Below are positions 27,108-35,555 of a stretch of DNA of 64,000 bases, in pieces. The notes under the pieces were generated by a model. The model ran no database searches and was not told the DNA's origin. It was given only the letters and a program-made list of their open reading frames with translations. Position 1 is the stretch's first letter. Each line of letters begins with the position of its first letter. The DNA lies in assembly GCA_963729445.1 (NCBI GenBank), contig CAVSNU010000005.1, positions 62,001 to 126,000 on the forward strand. Direction: 5' to 3'. The DNA is from JACCZH01 sp963729445. GTDB taxonomy: Bacteria > Chloroflexota > Chloroflexia > Thermomicrobiales > CFX8. The position numbers were made by a program, and so were the translations under genes.

Positions 27108-27454
27108 GGGACTCCCCTCAACTGCCTCAACAACATCTCTATCGACAACGCTCATCCCACACCGCACGGATAGCCGCCACTGATGCGGCTACCACGGCAG
27201 GTGACCACGTGCTCTTGGATATCCCCACTACGCTGAGGTGGGAGTCCTCGCCATTGAAGACCCATCTGAGATAATAGTTATATGATTTATCTGTTAACTT
27301 GTTTCTTGTCAAGAGGGTTCGCGAAATTGGGGTAGCTGACCGACGAGCAGATGAACGAGAGCGGTGAATTGACCCGCGCTCACTTGTGCGCTACGATCGC
27401 TTCGCCAGGGGCTGACAACAATACAAGCGAAGTAAGAAGAGGCAGTGACCATCT
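27108..27454. other. Divergent intergenic control region between the FAH operon and the FadR-type gene
   Basis: About 350 bases separate the leftward catabolic operon from the rightward regulator gene. The stretch is markedly AT-rich around 27270-27310. Besides the operator-like site annotated separately, it holds a stem-loop TAGCCGC-N7-GCGGCTA at 27171-27191 in the leader of the FAH transcript. No gene is seen. Confidence 0.5.
27269..27314 (-). promoter_or_regulatory. Putative promoter and operator of the catabolic operon
   Basis: On the minus strand TTGACA (27312-27307) is a perfect -35 hexamer; a weak TAAATC lies 17 bases on, with TATAAC a little further. An 11-base palindrome, TCTTGTCAAGA (27304-27314), covers the -35 box. 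A second inverted repeat, AGATAA-N12-TTATCT, spans 27269-27292. Overlap of a palindrome with the -35 box fits repression by the adjacent GntR-family protein; that link is inferred. Confidence 0.45.
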
Positions 27455-28216
27455 ATGGTTGACCAATTGCCACAAATCGGCGGTCGAGAGCGACATGCCG
27501 AGCAGATCTACTGGGCGATCGTGACTTGGCTCTCCGAGAACGATTTGCGACCGGGCGAACGCATGCCCGGCGAGGTCGAGCTCGCCGAGCGCTTCGCCGT
27601 GAGCCGTCCCACAATGCGGGAGGCGATCCGTGTGCTTGAGTATTCGGGCCTGGTGGAATCGCGCCGGGGCCGCAACGGCGGCCTGTTTGTCGGTAAGGGC
27701 GCGATCCCCCAAGTCATCGGCGCGCTGCGGACGCTGTTCATCATCGGGGACAAATCTCGCGCAAACTTGCGCGAGGCGCGCGAGGTCGTTGAGGCCGGTG
27801 TCGCGCGTCTGGCGGCATCTCGGATCACGGAGGCGCAGCTCGCGATCCTGAAACAGTCCCTCGACCAGCTAGCGGCCGACAAATCGGTCGAATCCGTCCG
27901 AAAATCCAACAATGATTTTCACCTCACGATTGCCGAGGCATCCGGAAACGACATGCTGCGTGGGATGATGATCGCCCTGCACAGCCTGCACAACGAGCTC
28001 GTACAGCACACGCCGGACGAGATCGAGGCCTTTGAGCTCAAACTGTCAGGCCACCGCCATATCTACGCCGCATTGAAGAAGCGCGATTCGGACGCCGCCG
28101 GGAAGGCGATGGTCGAACACATCCAGTCCATGCGCCGCCATAGTCTTGCGAAGGAGACTGGCGAGTCACCGCTAACGCTTTTGAATACGGAACCGGTGGA
28201 AATCTCGCCAGAGTGA
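27455..28216 (+). CDS. FadR-type GntR family transcriptional regulator (FCD domain)
   Basis: 253 residues. The N-terminal winged helix (~15-85) reads PGERMPGEVELAERF then SRPTMREAIRVLE and the wing ESRRGRNGGLFV, all characteristic of the FadR subfamily. Residues ~100-225 are the helical FCD effector-binding domain with DFHLTIAEASGN and a late GHRHIYAALKKRD, supplying the usual Asp/His metal ligands. It is divergent from the molybdenum hydroxylase operon and 161 bases upstream of the second FAH gene, so it probably represses both until a pathway carboxylate binds. The start at 27455 overlaps no other gene. Confidence 0.92.
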   Translation: MVDQLPQIGGRERHAEQIYWAIVTWLSENDLRPGERMPGEVELAERFAVSRPTMREAIRVLEYSGLVESRRGRNGGLFVGKGAIPQVIGALRTLFIIGDKSRANLREAREVVEAGVARLAASRITEAQLAILKQSLDQLAADKSVESVRKSNNDFHLTIAEASGNDMLRGMMIALHSLHNELVQHTPDEIEAFELKLSGHRHIYAALKKRDSDAAGKAMVEHIQSMRRHSLAKETGESPLTLLNTEPVEISPE

Positions 28217-28377
28217 CCTCGCCTTCATCGCTTGACGCTTCCTGTGCTGTAGGCTAGAAACCTCATAGATCCCTGTCGGCCGCTGCGAGCCTCGTCGAGG
28301 CTGGGAGACGGATGCCTGGCACGTTGTCAGGAGACCTGGGTAGCAGGGATCAGTTACGTGGAAGCGGAGAAGATCGA

Positions 28378-29142
28378 GTGAAGATCGTTCGTTACGCCGA
28401 CGGAGACTCGGCTCAGCTCGGAATCGTCGAGGGAACAACCGTCTACCGCGCACAGGGCGACATGTTCGGGCAGCTCACGCGGGGTGAGCAAGTTGGGCAG
28501 CTCGACGATCTTTCGCTTCTGACGCCCGTCGACCCAGGCAAGATCGTTGCCGTCGGTCTCAACTACGCGCTGCACGTCACCGAAAATGATCCGACACGGG
28601 AAGTGCCGACCGAGCCGGTGATCTTCATGAAGCCGACCACCTCGCTGCTGGCGCCCGGCGGCGTCATCGAGCTGCCTCCTGCCGACCGGATCGACTACGA
28701 GGCCGAGCTCTGCATCGTGATGGGCAAGGAAGCGCATCGGGTCTCTGAAGAAGACGCCTTGAGCTATGTTCTGGGCTATACCTGCGGAAACGACGTCTCG
28801 CATCGCGACTACCAGCGCAAGGATGGCCAGTGGGTGCGCGCCAAGGGATTCAACACCTTCTGCCCATTGGGGCCGGTCATTGAAACCGAGCTTGACCCTG
28901 GTAACGTGGCCATTCAGTCGCGCTTGAATGGTGAAGTGCGCCAGAACAATCACACCAGCACCCTCATCTTCAACCCTGCCTACCTGATTAGCTTCATCTC
29001 GGACGTCATGACGCTCTACCCTGGAGACGTCATCATGACTGGCACCCCCGAGGGGGTTGGGCCGATGCAGCCGGGAGACACGATCGAGGTCGAGGTCGAA
29101 GGCATCGGTGTGCTGCGAAACACCTGTCGCGCCCGCGACTAA
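28378..29142 (+). CDS. Fumarylacetoacetate hydrolase family protein (second copy)
   Basis: 254 residues from the GTG at 28378 (GGAG eight bases upstream); an upstream in-frame ATG at 28312 lacks a ribosome site. FAH-fold motifs: IVAVGLNYALHV, FMKPTTSLLAPGG, metal segment DYEAELCIVMG, GYTCGNDVSHRDYQ and MTGTPEGVGPMQPGD. It fits the 5-oxopent-3-ene-tricarboxylate/2-hydroxyhepta-diene-dioate type of hydrolase or isomerase. It lies downstream of the regulator gene and may share its transcript. Sequence differs widely from the first copy, so the two may act in succession. Confidence 0.9.
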   Translation: MKIVRYADGDSAQLGIVEGTTVYRAQGDMFGQLTRGEQVGQLDDLSLLTPVDPGKIVAVGLNYALHVTENDPTREVPTEPVIFMKPTTSLLAPGGVIELPPADRIDYEAELCIVMGKEAHRVSEEDALSYVLGYTCGNDVSHRDYQRKDGQWVRAKGFNTFCPLGPVIETELDPGNVAIQSRLNGEVRQNNHTSTLIFNPAYLISFISDVMTLYPGDVIMTGTPEGVGPMQPGDTIEVEVEGIGVLRNTCRARD

Positions 29143-29371
29143 CGTCCCGCCACGACCAGCCTGCTCTGCCGGGTGCTGTCTCTTCCAAGACGCGCCCGGC
29201 AAACACGCCCATAAGCACTCTGCCTGGTCGCCGTACTACAGCCCCGTTTGTCTCTCGTAATCCAAGACTTTAGAGTGATGGATCGGGCAAGGCCGGCGAT
29301 GTACCGTAGGGGATCACCGTCCGTGAAGGATGGGCTGTACCTCTGCCTGAACATCCCGGAGGACGACGAGC

Positions 29372-30649
29372 TTGGGTTACTCTGACACGCAACACGGTCC
29401 AGCCAGTCAAGCGGCAGCATCGAGGCGGAACGGCCACGAGCCTCCAAGACGCATTCTCCTCGTCGGCGATGACCGCATGACGGCCGATGGGCTACGGCCC
29501 GTCATTGCTCGCCACGGCCACAACTGGGAGAGTGTTGTTTCGGCGACATACGAAGGCTCCCTCAACCTGCTCAGCGATGAGCTTTTTGACATCGTCATCG
29601 TCGATCTGCCAGCACGCGACACCGGCGGAATCCCGTTTCTCCGGTTGGTACAGGAGCGTCACCCAACGACCGTGCGCATCGTGCTCTCCAGTAGTCTCAA
29701 AATTGCCTCAAAACTGTACGCTGTCTCGATGGCCCATCAGGTCCTGGCAAAGCCCTGTGATCCGGTGGAATTGTGCAACGTGCTTGAGCGGGTACTCGCT
29801 CTACAAACGGTGCTCGACAAGGATGCGATCGGCCGTGCTGTCGGCAACGCCAACAATCTCCCTGCGGTCCCCCGGCTGCTCGCCCGCCTGCAGAGCATGT
29901 TGACCGACCCCACCGTCGGCGCGCAGGAAGTTGCCACCGTCATCGAGCAAGATCCCGCGATGAGCGCGCGAGTCTTGCAGTTCGTCAACTCGGCCTATTT
30001 TGGACTGGGAGGCAACGTCAGCACGGTTCGGGATGCGGTGCTGCGGCTCGGCTTCACGATGATCAATAATCTGGTCGTCAGCTCCGAGGTATTCCGCTCG
30101 TTCAGCAAGTATGGCCACGGCCACGGGCTGGGCTTGTGGATCGAGTCGCTCCAGAATCATTCACTGCTCACGGCCAACATTGCCGCCGGTATGTTCACCG
30201 ACCGGCGCCAATCAGAAGACGCCTTTACCGCGGCGCTCCTCCACGATACCGGTCAGCTGGTGCTCGCCGACCGGCAACCTGCACAGCTGCGGAAACTGCT
30301 CGCCATTGCCCAGACAACGGAGCGCCCGATGTACGTCGTTGAGCAGGAGCTGAGCGAGATTACCCATGCCGAGATTGGCGCATATCTATTGGGCTTGTGG
30401 GGCTTACCCCACCCGATCGTCGAGGCGATTGCGCACCATCATCAGCCCGCGCGCGTGGAGCAGCTGCAGTTCAGTATCCTCAGCGCGGTATATGTCGCGA
30501 ACCTCCTGGCCCACGAGTACTCGCGCCGAGGGCGCCCAACCCGGACCGAAGGCGAGACGCGCCTCGACCTCGAATATCTCAATGCTCTGGGGGTAACGGA
30601 TCAGCTCCCCAGGTGGCGCATCCTGGCCGCGCGCCTCGCCGAGGCGTAG
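29372..30649 (+). CDS. Receiver-HDOD signalling protein
   Basis: 425 residues from a TTG at 29372, chosen because GGAGG lies nine bases upstream and no ATG fits. Residues ~27-140 form a receiver domain with the acidic pair in LLVGDD, phospho-acceptor D78 in IVIVDLP, and the Lys of LAKPCDP. Residues ~155-370 form an HDOD domain (LPAVPRLLARLQSML, DPAMSARVLQFVNSAYFG, LLHDTGQLVL, HHHQPA), a non-catalytic relative of HD-GYP phosphodiesterases found in signalling and motility control. It stands alone next to the end of the flagellar cluster and converges on it, which suggests a role in motility or its switching. Confidence 0.88.
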   Translation: MGYSDTQHGPASQAAASRRNGHEPPRRILLVGDDRMTADGLRPVIARHGHNWESVVSATYEGSLNLLSDELFDIVIVDLPARDTGGIPFLRLVQERHPTTVRIVLSSSLKIASKLYAVSMAHQVLAKPCDPVELCNVLERVLALQTVLDKDAIGRAVGNANNLPAVPRLLARLQSMLTDPTVGAQEVATVIEQDPAMSARVLQFVNSAYFGLGGNVSTVRDAVLRLGFTMINNLVVSSEVFRSFSKYGHGHGLGLWIESLQNHSLLTANIAAGMFTDRRQSEDAFTAALLHDTGQLVLADRQPAQLRKLLAIAQTTERPMYVVEQELSEITHAEIGAYLLGLWGLPHPIVEAIAHHHQPARVEQLQFSILSAVYVANLLAHEYSRRGRPTRTEGETRLDLEYLNALGVTDQLPRWRILAARLAEA

Positions 30650-30777
30650 CAGGGGTTGATGCGGGCAGCCGGCCCGCTATGCACGGAAGATCCCAGGGGC
30701 GAACAAAGAAATCGTCGCCCTTTATCCGATAATTATGGCTGCTTGCGCCGCTACGCAGACAGGGCGCGTTTGGGACA

Positions 30778-30825
30778 GGGCAAAACAAACCCAAGCCTGG
30801 CCGGATGGATCCGGCCAGGCTTGGG
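30778..30825 (-). terminator. Rho-independent terminator of the flagellar operon ending at flgE
   Basis: A perfect 16-bp stem (30790-30805 against 30810-30825) with a 4-base loop is followed on the minus strand by TTTGTTTTG. It lies 60 bases after the flgE stop codon. The strong stem and T-rich tail make it the clearest terminator in the window. On the plus strand no T tract follows, so it acts mainly on leftward transcripts. Confidence 0.85.
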
Positions 30826-30885
30826 CAAAGAACTCCCGGCGATAGCGTATCCGAACCAGATACCGCTCAAACCGCTCTCAACCGG

Positions 30886-32118
30886 TTACCGCTTCAGATT
30901 GACAAGCTCCTGGAGAATCTCGTCGGACGTCGTGATGACGCGGGAGTTCGCCTGAAAACCACGCTGCGCCATGATCGTGCTGGTAAACTGCTCGGCCAGG
31001 TCAACGTTGGACATCTCCAGGTAGCCGCTGGCGATCGATCCACGCCCCTCACCGCCAGGAATCCCGAGAATCGGGTCGCCGGAGTTGGCCGTTGGGCTGT
31101 ACATGTTCGCGCCGGACTTGCTCAGGCCGCCCGGATTGGGAACGGTAGCGATCGCAACCTGTCCCAGCGTCTTGGTCGTGCCGTTCGAGTAGACGCCGAG
31201 GATGCCGCCGGTCTGCGTCACCGCGAATGACATGAGCCCGCCAGATTCCGAGCCATTAGCCACCGCCGTCGCGCTATCTGAGCCCGACAGCTGGCTCAAG
31301 CTGCTGAAATCGCCGCCATTCGGGATGACGACATCGGCCGCGCCGTTCGTGAACGTGGCCGTCAAATCACCTGACGGGGTAACCGTGTCGATCGTCCCTT
31401 GATCGGTGAAGGTGATGCTGCCGGTCGCGTTCGTGAGCGTTGCGTCAGCTGGATCCGCAGTGTAGGTATAGCTCCAGGCGTTGGTGCCGGTCTTTTCGAA
31501 GGTGAGCGTGAGATCGTGGGTGAAGCCGAGCGAGTCCACGACGCTCACCTCGGCATCGAAGGTATCGCCCGTGGCAGCAGCCGCGTTCACGTTGCCCTGA
31601 ATCGCTATCGCTGTACTCATGGTTGCGTCGAGCTGCTGTCCGAGCGGGATGGTAATCGGGCCTACCGCTCGGGTCGAATCGACGACGCCGAGGTCGTTGG
31701 CCGGCCAGCCCATCACGTACATCCCATTCGAGGGGTTGACGAGGCGGCCGTCGACACCAACGTCGAAGGCTCCATCACGCGTGTAGAGCTGCTGTGTCCC
31801 GTCGGACATCACGAAGAAGCCCTCACCCTGAATGGCGAGGTCACTCAACCGGCCCGTTGCCTGCAGCGCCCCTTGCGTATGAATGGTGTCGATCCCGCTA
31901 ATCGCGACCCCGAGGCCGATCTGCATCGGGTTGGTTCCCCCGAGACCTTCGGTTGGGTTGCTCGCCCCACGCATGGTCTGGTTGAGAATGTCCTGGAAGC
32001 GGACACGCCCGACCTTGAAGCCAGTGGTGTTGACGTTCGCAATATTGTTCCCGATCACGTCCATCCAGTTTTGATGGGCGCGTAAACCGGAGATGGCTGA
32101 AAACATAGAACGCATCAT
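30886..32118 (-). CDS. flgE: Flagellar hook protein FlgE
   Basis: 410 residues from the ATG at 32118 (GAGAGGAA eight bases upstream); an earlier in-frame ATG at 32154 lies inside the preceding small gene. The N-terminal rod/hook motif is classic: MFSAISGLRAHQNWMDVIGNN then IANVNTTGFK. The C-terminus ends SNVDLAEQFTSTI then QRGFQANSRVITTSDEILQELVNLKR, the family coiled-coil segment. The middle is a Thr/Gly/Ala-rich variable hook domain. Last gene of the leftward flg/fli operon, overlapping the stop of the 58-codon gene by four bases and followed by a strong terminator. Confidence 0.94.
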   Translation of the reverse strand: MMRSMFSAISGLRAHQNWMDVIGNNIANVNTTGFKVGRVRFQDILNQTMRGASNPTEGLGGTNPMQIGLGVAISGIDTIHTQGALQATGRLSDLAIQGEGFFVMSDGTQQLYTRDGAFDVGVDGRLVNPSNGMYVMGWPANDLGVVDSTRAVGPITIPLGQQLDATMSTAIAIQGNVNAAAATGDTFDAEVSVVDSLGFTHDLTLTFEKTGTNAWSYTYTADPADATLTNATGSITFTDQGTIDTVTPSGDLTATFTNGAADVVIPNGGDFSSLSQLSGSDSATAVANGSESGGLMSFAVTQTGGILGVYSNGTTKTLGQVAIATVPNPGGLSKSGANMYSPTANSGDPILGIPGGEGRGSIASGYLEMSNVDLAEQFTSTIMAQRGFQANSRVITTSDEILQELVNLKR

Positions 32119-32291
32119 CGTGCAGATTCCTCTCGACCTTGTGCTGACCAGCAACCTGCTGCGTCAGTAAGTTCCGACCGCGGTGCGATTCCCGGCACCG
32201 CGATTGCGTGGCGCAGCGTCTTCATGACCTGTTCCGAGCCGGCCTCCATTTCCATCTGGGTCGCCAGGGCAAACTCCATGGCATGCGTCAT
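32115..32291 (-). CDS. 58-residue protein coupled to flgD and flgE, unknown function
   Basis: An ATG at 32291 overlaps the flgD stop (ATGA) and the TGA at 32117-32115 overlaps the flgE ATG (ATGA), so the frame fits exactly between two flagellar genes. The first ~30 residues (MTHAMEFALATQMEMEAGSE, then QVMKTLRHA) form a probable amphipathic helix rich in Met and Ala; the remainder is Pro/Gly/Ser-rich and likely unstructured. I do not recognise a family. In many Firmicutes a different small flagellar gene (TIGR02530) sits between flgD and flgE, but this sequence does not resemble it. It may be a chaperone or assembly factor, or a translational-coupling spacer. Confidence 0.6.
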   Translation of the reverse strand: MTHAMEFALATQMEMEAGSEQVMKTLRHAIAVPGIAPRSELTDAAGCWSAQGREESAR

Positions 32292-32797
32292 GGCTGTGCT
32301 GCTTCAGCTGGTTCGTCGGGGGCTGCGTCACCGGCCGGTGGGTCTGACGCGGGCGGGACCTCGGGCTCAGCTGGTTCTGCGGCGGCTGCGTTGATCGACA
32401 TGACGTTGCGCACGTCGACGTAGCCGCCATTCACGGCCAACATCGGTGTGCCATCAACGATCGTCACACCGGTCACGACGCCTTCGACCAGCCCCTCGCC
32501 GTCGTTGGAAATCGCAACTACCTGCTTGCCGACGAAGGTCGCGAGCTGTCCAAGCGTCGTCAATTCCGCCGATGCGGTAAGCGTCTGATTCATCTGCTGC
32601 ATCTGCTCCAGTACGTTGAACTGGGCGAGCTGCGCGATGAAATCGCGGTCCTCGATTGGATTGAGGGGGTCCTGATTGCGCAGCTGCGCGACCAGCAGCA
32701 TGAGAAACTCCTGCTTATCAACCTGCCGCGTCCCGAGCTGACCCGACGGCGGCGTGGTGGACGTCTCAGTTGTGGCCTGCGTGCCCGTGATGCTCAT
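32288..32797 (-). CDS. flgD: Flagellar hook capping protein FlgD
   Basis: 169 residues. The N-terminal FlgD signature is clear: KQEFLMLLVAQLRNQDPLNP followed by FIAQLAQFNVLEQMQQMNQ (residues ~28-70). The rest reads as the small beta domain (VGKQVVAIS, GVVTGVTIVDGTPMLAVNG), then an Ala/Pro/Glu-rich tail replaces the longer Tudor/Fn3 region of enteric FlgD. It acts as the scaffold at the growing hook tip. It is 42 bases downstream of fliK and overlaps the next small gene by four bases. Confidence 0.93.
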   Translation of the reverse strand: MSITGTQATTETSTTPPSGQLGTRQVDKQEFLMLLVAQLRNQDPLNPIEDRDFIAQLAQFNVLEQMQQMNQTLTASAELTTLGQLATFVGKQVVAISNDGEGLVEGVVTGVTIVDGTPMLAVNGGYVDVRNVMSINAAAAEPAEPEVPPASDPPAGDAAPDEPAEAAQP

Positions 32798-32839
32798 TGC
32801 GTGGCCTCCTTCCTGGTGTGGAATCTTCGAGCCTGATCG

Positions 32840-34489
32840 TCAGGCCCGGAAGTCGACATGGTGCCGGGACGGCATCACCGGTACATTCACCAGCTCCTCC
32901 TCGTCGGTCGATTGGCGCTGCGCCGGGTCGTGCTCCAACATGGCGCCCGTACGCGCAGCCTGTTCGCGGCGAGGGTCCCGATCGCTATGCGACGAGGCAA
33001 AGCCCAGCAGGTCTCCAGAGCTCGCCGACGTTGCCTCTGGGGGCGCGAGCGCGGCATGCACCTCGATGCGCTGGACCAGCACGCCGCTCTCGGCCAGTCC
33101 GCGCCTCAAGTGCTGTAGCCCACTCCCAAGCGCCTCCCGCGCTTCGGGGCTGGCAGCAATGAGCTGTACCTCGATCGTCCCCTGGCGCTCGATGAGCCGG
33201 ACGTCAACCGTGCCGAGCGACTCAGGCTCCAGCCGCAATCGAACGCTGGATTGGCCACCCTGGGCAAGCTCCTGGATTCGCCGCGTCACGTGCTCGACCG
33301 TCGTCTCACCGGCCTGAGCCGAGGCTGTCACATCTAACGATGACGCCAGCTTGACGGTGGTTACCTCCCCATCAGCAGGCAGGCGAACCGGCGTCGTGGA
33401 GGTAGCGAGCTGAAGCTCAGTTGGCCGCTGGTCCTCAGGCTGGCGGCTCTCAGCCTCAGAAAATGCCTGCATCGAACCGTGCTGCCCGGCAGTGGATTGC
33501 ATGAGATGAGTGACCGCGCCCGGGCTGATATCAGGCTGATCCTGAACCGATCTGACGGGTGCCTGGGACGACTGGTCCGTGGCGGCAACCACGGTTGACG
33601 CAACAGGTTGATTGCCAGCGTCGACGCGTCGAGACGCAAGCAACCCCTCCATCTCGGGAGACACTTCAAGGGACTGCAGCTGAGCGGCAGGCGCTGAGGC
33701 GGGTTGTTGCTCTACCCCCGTCTCCGAAATGGTTGGCGGGCTGGAAGCCTGAACCGGTGACGAAGTGCTCACCGGGGTTGGCGACGCCGCGTTCCCGGGT
33801 TGGCCGGCTTGCTCGCGAGCACTCACGAGCCGGTTGGCTGGCTGGGTGACTTCAACAGCATTGCGGCCGCCCGCCGGCAACGAGTCGCTCGTTGTCAATT
33901 CGAATGCTGACCCGGCTGGATCGGCGACAGCCTGCCCAGCGGGTGCCCCGTCCGGCGCGGGGGGCTGCGTTGGCCGCATGACTTCCCCGTGCGTTTCAGG
34001 CACACGCTGGGCGAGAGCCGGTTGGCCGTCGAGCGGTGTCGCTTGCGCGGTCCTGGGAGTCATCCCCCCTGGTAAGACGTCCTCGTCCGTTGGCGCTGGT
34101 AACGGTACACCCATCTCAATTCCGGATTTGGACTGCTCCCCTGCATCTCCGGTGATGCCGGGAACGAGCTGGTCGCCACCCAAGCTGAGCGCAACCGTCG
34201 CCGCCGGTGGGACAAGCTCGTGCGGCGTGTGAACGACGCCGAGCAGGAGAACGTCGCCGCCGAAGCCGAGCTCCTGCGCCTCGCCGTCGTCAGCGAGCTC
34301 CGGATCGGGCTCCGCAGCAATCTCCCTCGTGCCGGTCACCTGCTGTGCGGTGCCGCCGAGCAGGAAGGCCAGCAGATTGTTGAAGGAGTGCTTGACACCA
34401 CCGGCGGACTCAGCCGTCGCTGCTCTGCCTCCAGTCTTCGCCTGTGTGGCGGCCGGCTCCTGCTGAGCTGGGCGGATCAACATCTCCAT
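32840..34489 (-). CDS. fliK: Flagellar hook-length control protein FliK
   Basis: 549 residues behind GAGGGG. The first ~430 residues are low-complexity, rich in Pro, Gln, Ala, Thr and Ser, as in secreted molecular rulers. Residues ~415-500 hold the conserved C-terminal domain that contacts FlhB: RRIQELAQGGQSSVRLRLEP, then ESLGTVDVRLIERQGTIEVQ and LGSGLQHLRRGLAESG. It measures hook length and switches export specificity by acting on FlhB, encoded at 56307. Position between flgB and flgD fits the usual fliK-flgD-flgE order. Confidence 0.9.
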   Translation of the reverse strand: MEMLIRPAQQEPAATQAKTGGRAATAESAGGVKHSFNNLLAFLLGGTAQQVTGTREIAAEPDPELADDGEAQELGFGGDVLLLGVVHTPHELVPPAATVALSLGGDQLVPGITGDAGEQSKSGIEMGVPLPAPTDEDVLPGGMTPRTAQATPLDGQPALAQRVPETHGEVMRPTQPPAPDGAPAGQAVADPAGSAFELTTSDSLPAGGRNAVEVTQPANRLVSAREQAGQPGNAASPTPVSTSSPVQASSPPTISETGVEQQPASAPAAQLQSLEVSPEMEGLLASRRVDAGNQPVASTVVAATDQSSQAPVRSVQDQPDISPGAVTHLMQSTAGQHGSMQAFSEAESRQPEDQRPTELQLATSTTPVRLPADGEVTTVKLASSLDVTASAQAGETTVEHVTRRIQELAQGGQSSVRLRLEPESLGTVDVRLIERQGTIEVQLIAASPEAREALGSGLQHLRRGLAESGVLVQRIEVHAALAPPEATSASSGDLLGFASSHSDRDPRREQAARTGAMLEHDPAQRQSTDEEELVNVPVMPSRHHVDFRA

Positions 34490-34528
34490 AAGCGGTGGCC
34501 CCTCTAGAAATCATCAGTCGTCTGGGCG

Positions 34529-34942
34529 TTAGCGTCCGTCGTTCGCGATCATGCGCTGCATGGTGAAGCGCCGCGAGAGCGCTTCCGTGAGGGCGTTAAA
34601 CTGTAGGGTCGTTTCAGCAAGGATGGCCATCTCGCGCTCGATGTCCACGTTGTTACCGTCATTCCGGACGCTCGTGCCGGACGCTTCGACGACTCGCGGC
34701 TCCATGCCTGCCGGCGTTTGCCCAGCAGGAAGATGCTGTTGATGTGTGCGCACGGCAACCAGGGTTCCGGGCGCTGAACCAAGGGCTCGGCGCAACACGG
34801 ATTCAAACTGCACCTCTGACGCCTTGAAGTTCGGCGTGTCAACGTTGGCAACGTTGTTGGCCGTCTCGCGCATCCGCAGTGCCAGCGCGTCGAGGGTACG
34901 TGTCGCGACGGTTGTGGGATCAATGTTATTTGAGGGGGCCAT
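34529..34942 (-). CDS. flgB: Flagellar basal-body rod protein FlgB
   Basis: 137 residues. The rod-protein motif appears as TLDALALRMRETANNVANVD then TPNFKASEVQFESVLRRAL, typical of FlgB (ANNVANVDTPNFK). The C-terminal helix reads VDIEREMAILAETTLQFNAL then LSRRFTMQRMI. It is unusually placed. FlgB normally precedes flgC and fliE; here it lies eight kilobases downstream of flgC, between the lytic transglycosylase and fliK. Confidence 0.93.
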   Translation of the reverse strand: MAPSNNIDPTTVATRTLDALALRMRETANNVANVDTPNFKASEVQFESVLRRALGSAPGTLVAVRTHQQHLPAGQTPAGMEPRVVEASGTSVRNDGNNVDIEREMAILAETTLQFNALTEALSRRFTMQRMIANDGR

Positions 34943-34963
34943 GCTCTCTGCTCCTTCGCATTC

Positions 34964-35554
34964 CTAAACGGTTCCGGCGAATTGCTGGTAATACTCGAGT
35001 ACCCTCGGAACGTACGCCTGGGTCTCGTCGTACGGTGGAATCCCGCCATACTCTTCGACGGCGTATGGTCCGGCGTTGTATGCCGCAAGAGCGAGCGAGA
35101 CATCACCATCGAACCGGTCGAGCATGTCACGGAGAAACCGCACGCCGCCGTCAATGTTCTGAGCCGGGTCGAAGCTGTTCGTGACCCCGAGAATGTCAGC
35201 CGTCTCGTCCATGAGCTGCATCAAGCCCTTCGCACCGGCATGGGAGACGACCGAGGGATCGAAGCCGGATTCAACTTGAATCACCCCCGCAACCAGGGCC
35301 GGATCGACCCCATAGCGCTGAGCCGCCGCGGTAATGAGATCGCTATATGGGACATCCGACGCGATTGGGTGCGGAGAGCTGGAGACGGGAAAGGTCACAG
35401 GGGCGATGCCTGCCGGAAAGTCAGAAGGCATTACCGTTTGCGGCATCAGCGCCGTTGGGAACGCTGGCGTCGTGAAGAACTCCAGCCCGCCCGGCTGCGT
35501 TGCCTGGTTGGGCAGATACCCCTGCGAGGCGAGCGTGCTCAGAAACGCGCTCAT
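34964..35554 (-). CDS. Lytic transglycosylase (SLT domain) in the flagellar operon
   Basis: 196 residues from the ATG at 35554, one base after the preceding gene's TGA. The SLT catalytic Glu is E95 in VIQVESGFDPSVVS, followed by AGAKGLMQLMDETA and the AYNAGPYAVEEYGG motif. No signal peptide is visible, which suits export through the flagellar apparatus itself, or a FlgJ-like role in opening peptidoglycan for the rod. The N-terminal 20 residues (FLSTLASQGYLPNQATQ) repeat the C-terminal motif of the 64-residue protein encoded immediately upstream. Confidence 0.87.
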   Translation of the reverse strand: MSAFLSTLASQGYLPNQATQPGGLEFFTTPAFPTALMPQTVMPSDFPAGIAPVTFPVSSSPHPIASDVPYSDLITAAAQRYGVDPALVAGVIQVESGFDPSVVSHAGAKGLMQLMDETADILGVTNSFDPAQNIDGGVRFLRDMLDRFDGDVSLALAAYNAGPYAVEEYGGIPPYDETQAYVPRVLEYYQQFAGTV

Positions 35555-35555
35555 G

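Noticed and set aside
26220..27173. A 317-codon plus-strand frame
   Set aside because: It runs antisense to the CoxG and FAH genes, which show clear family motifs. Its composition is that of a reverse frame in GC-rich DNA.
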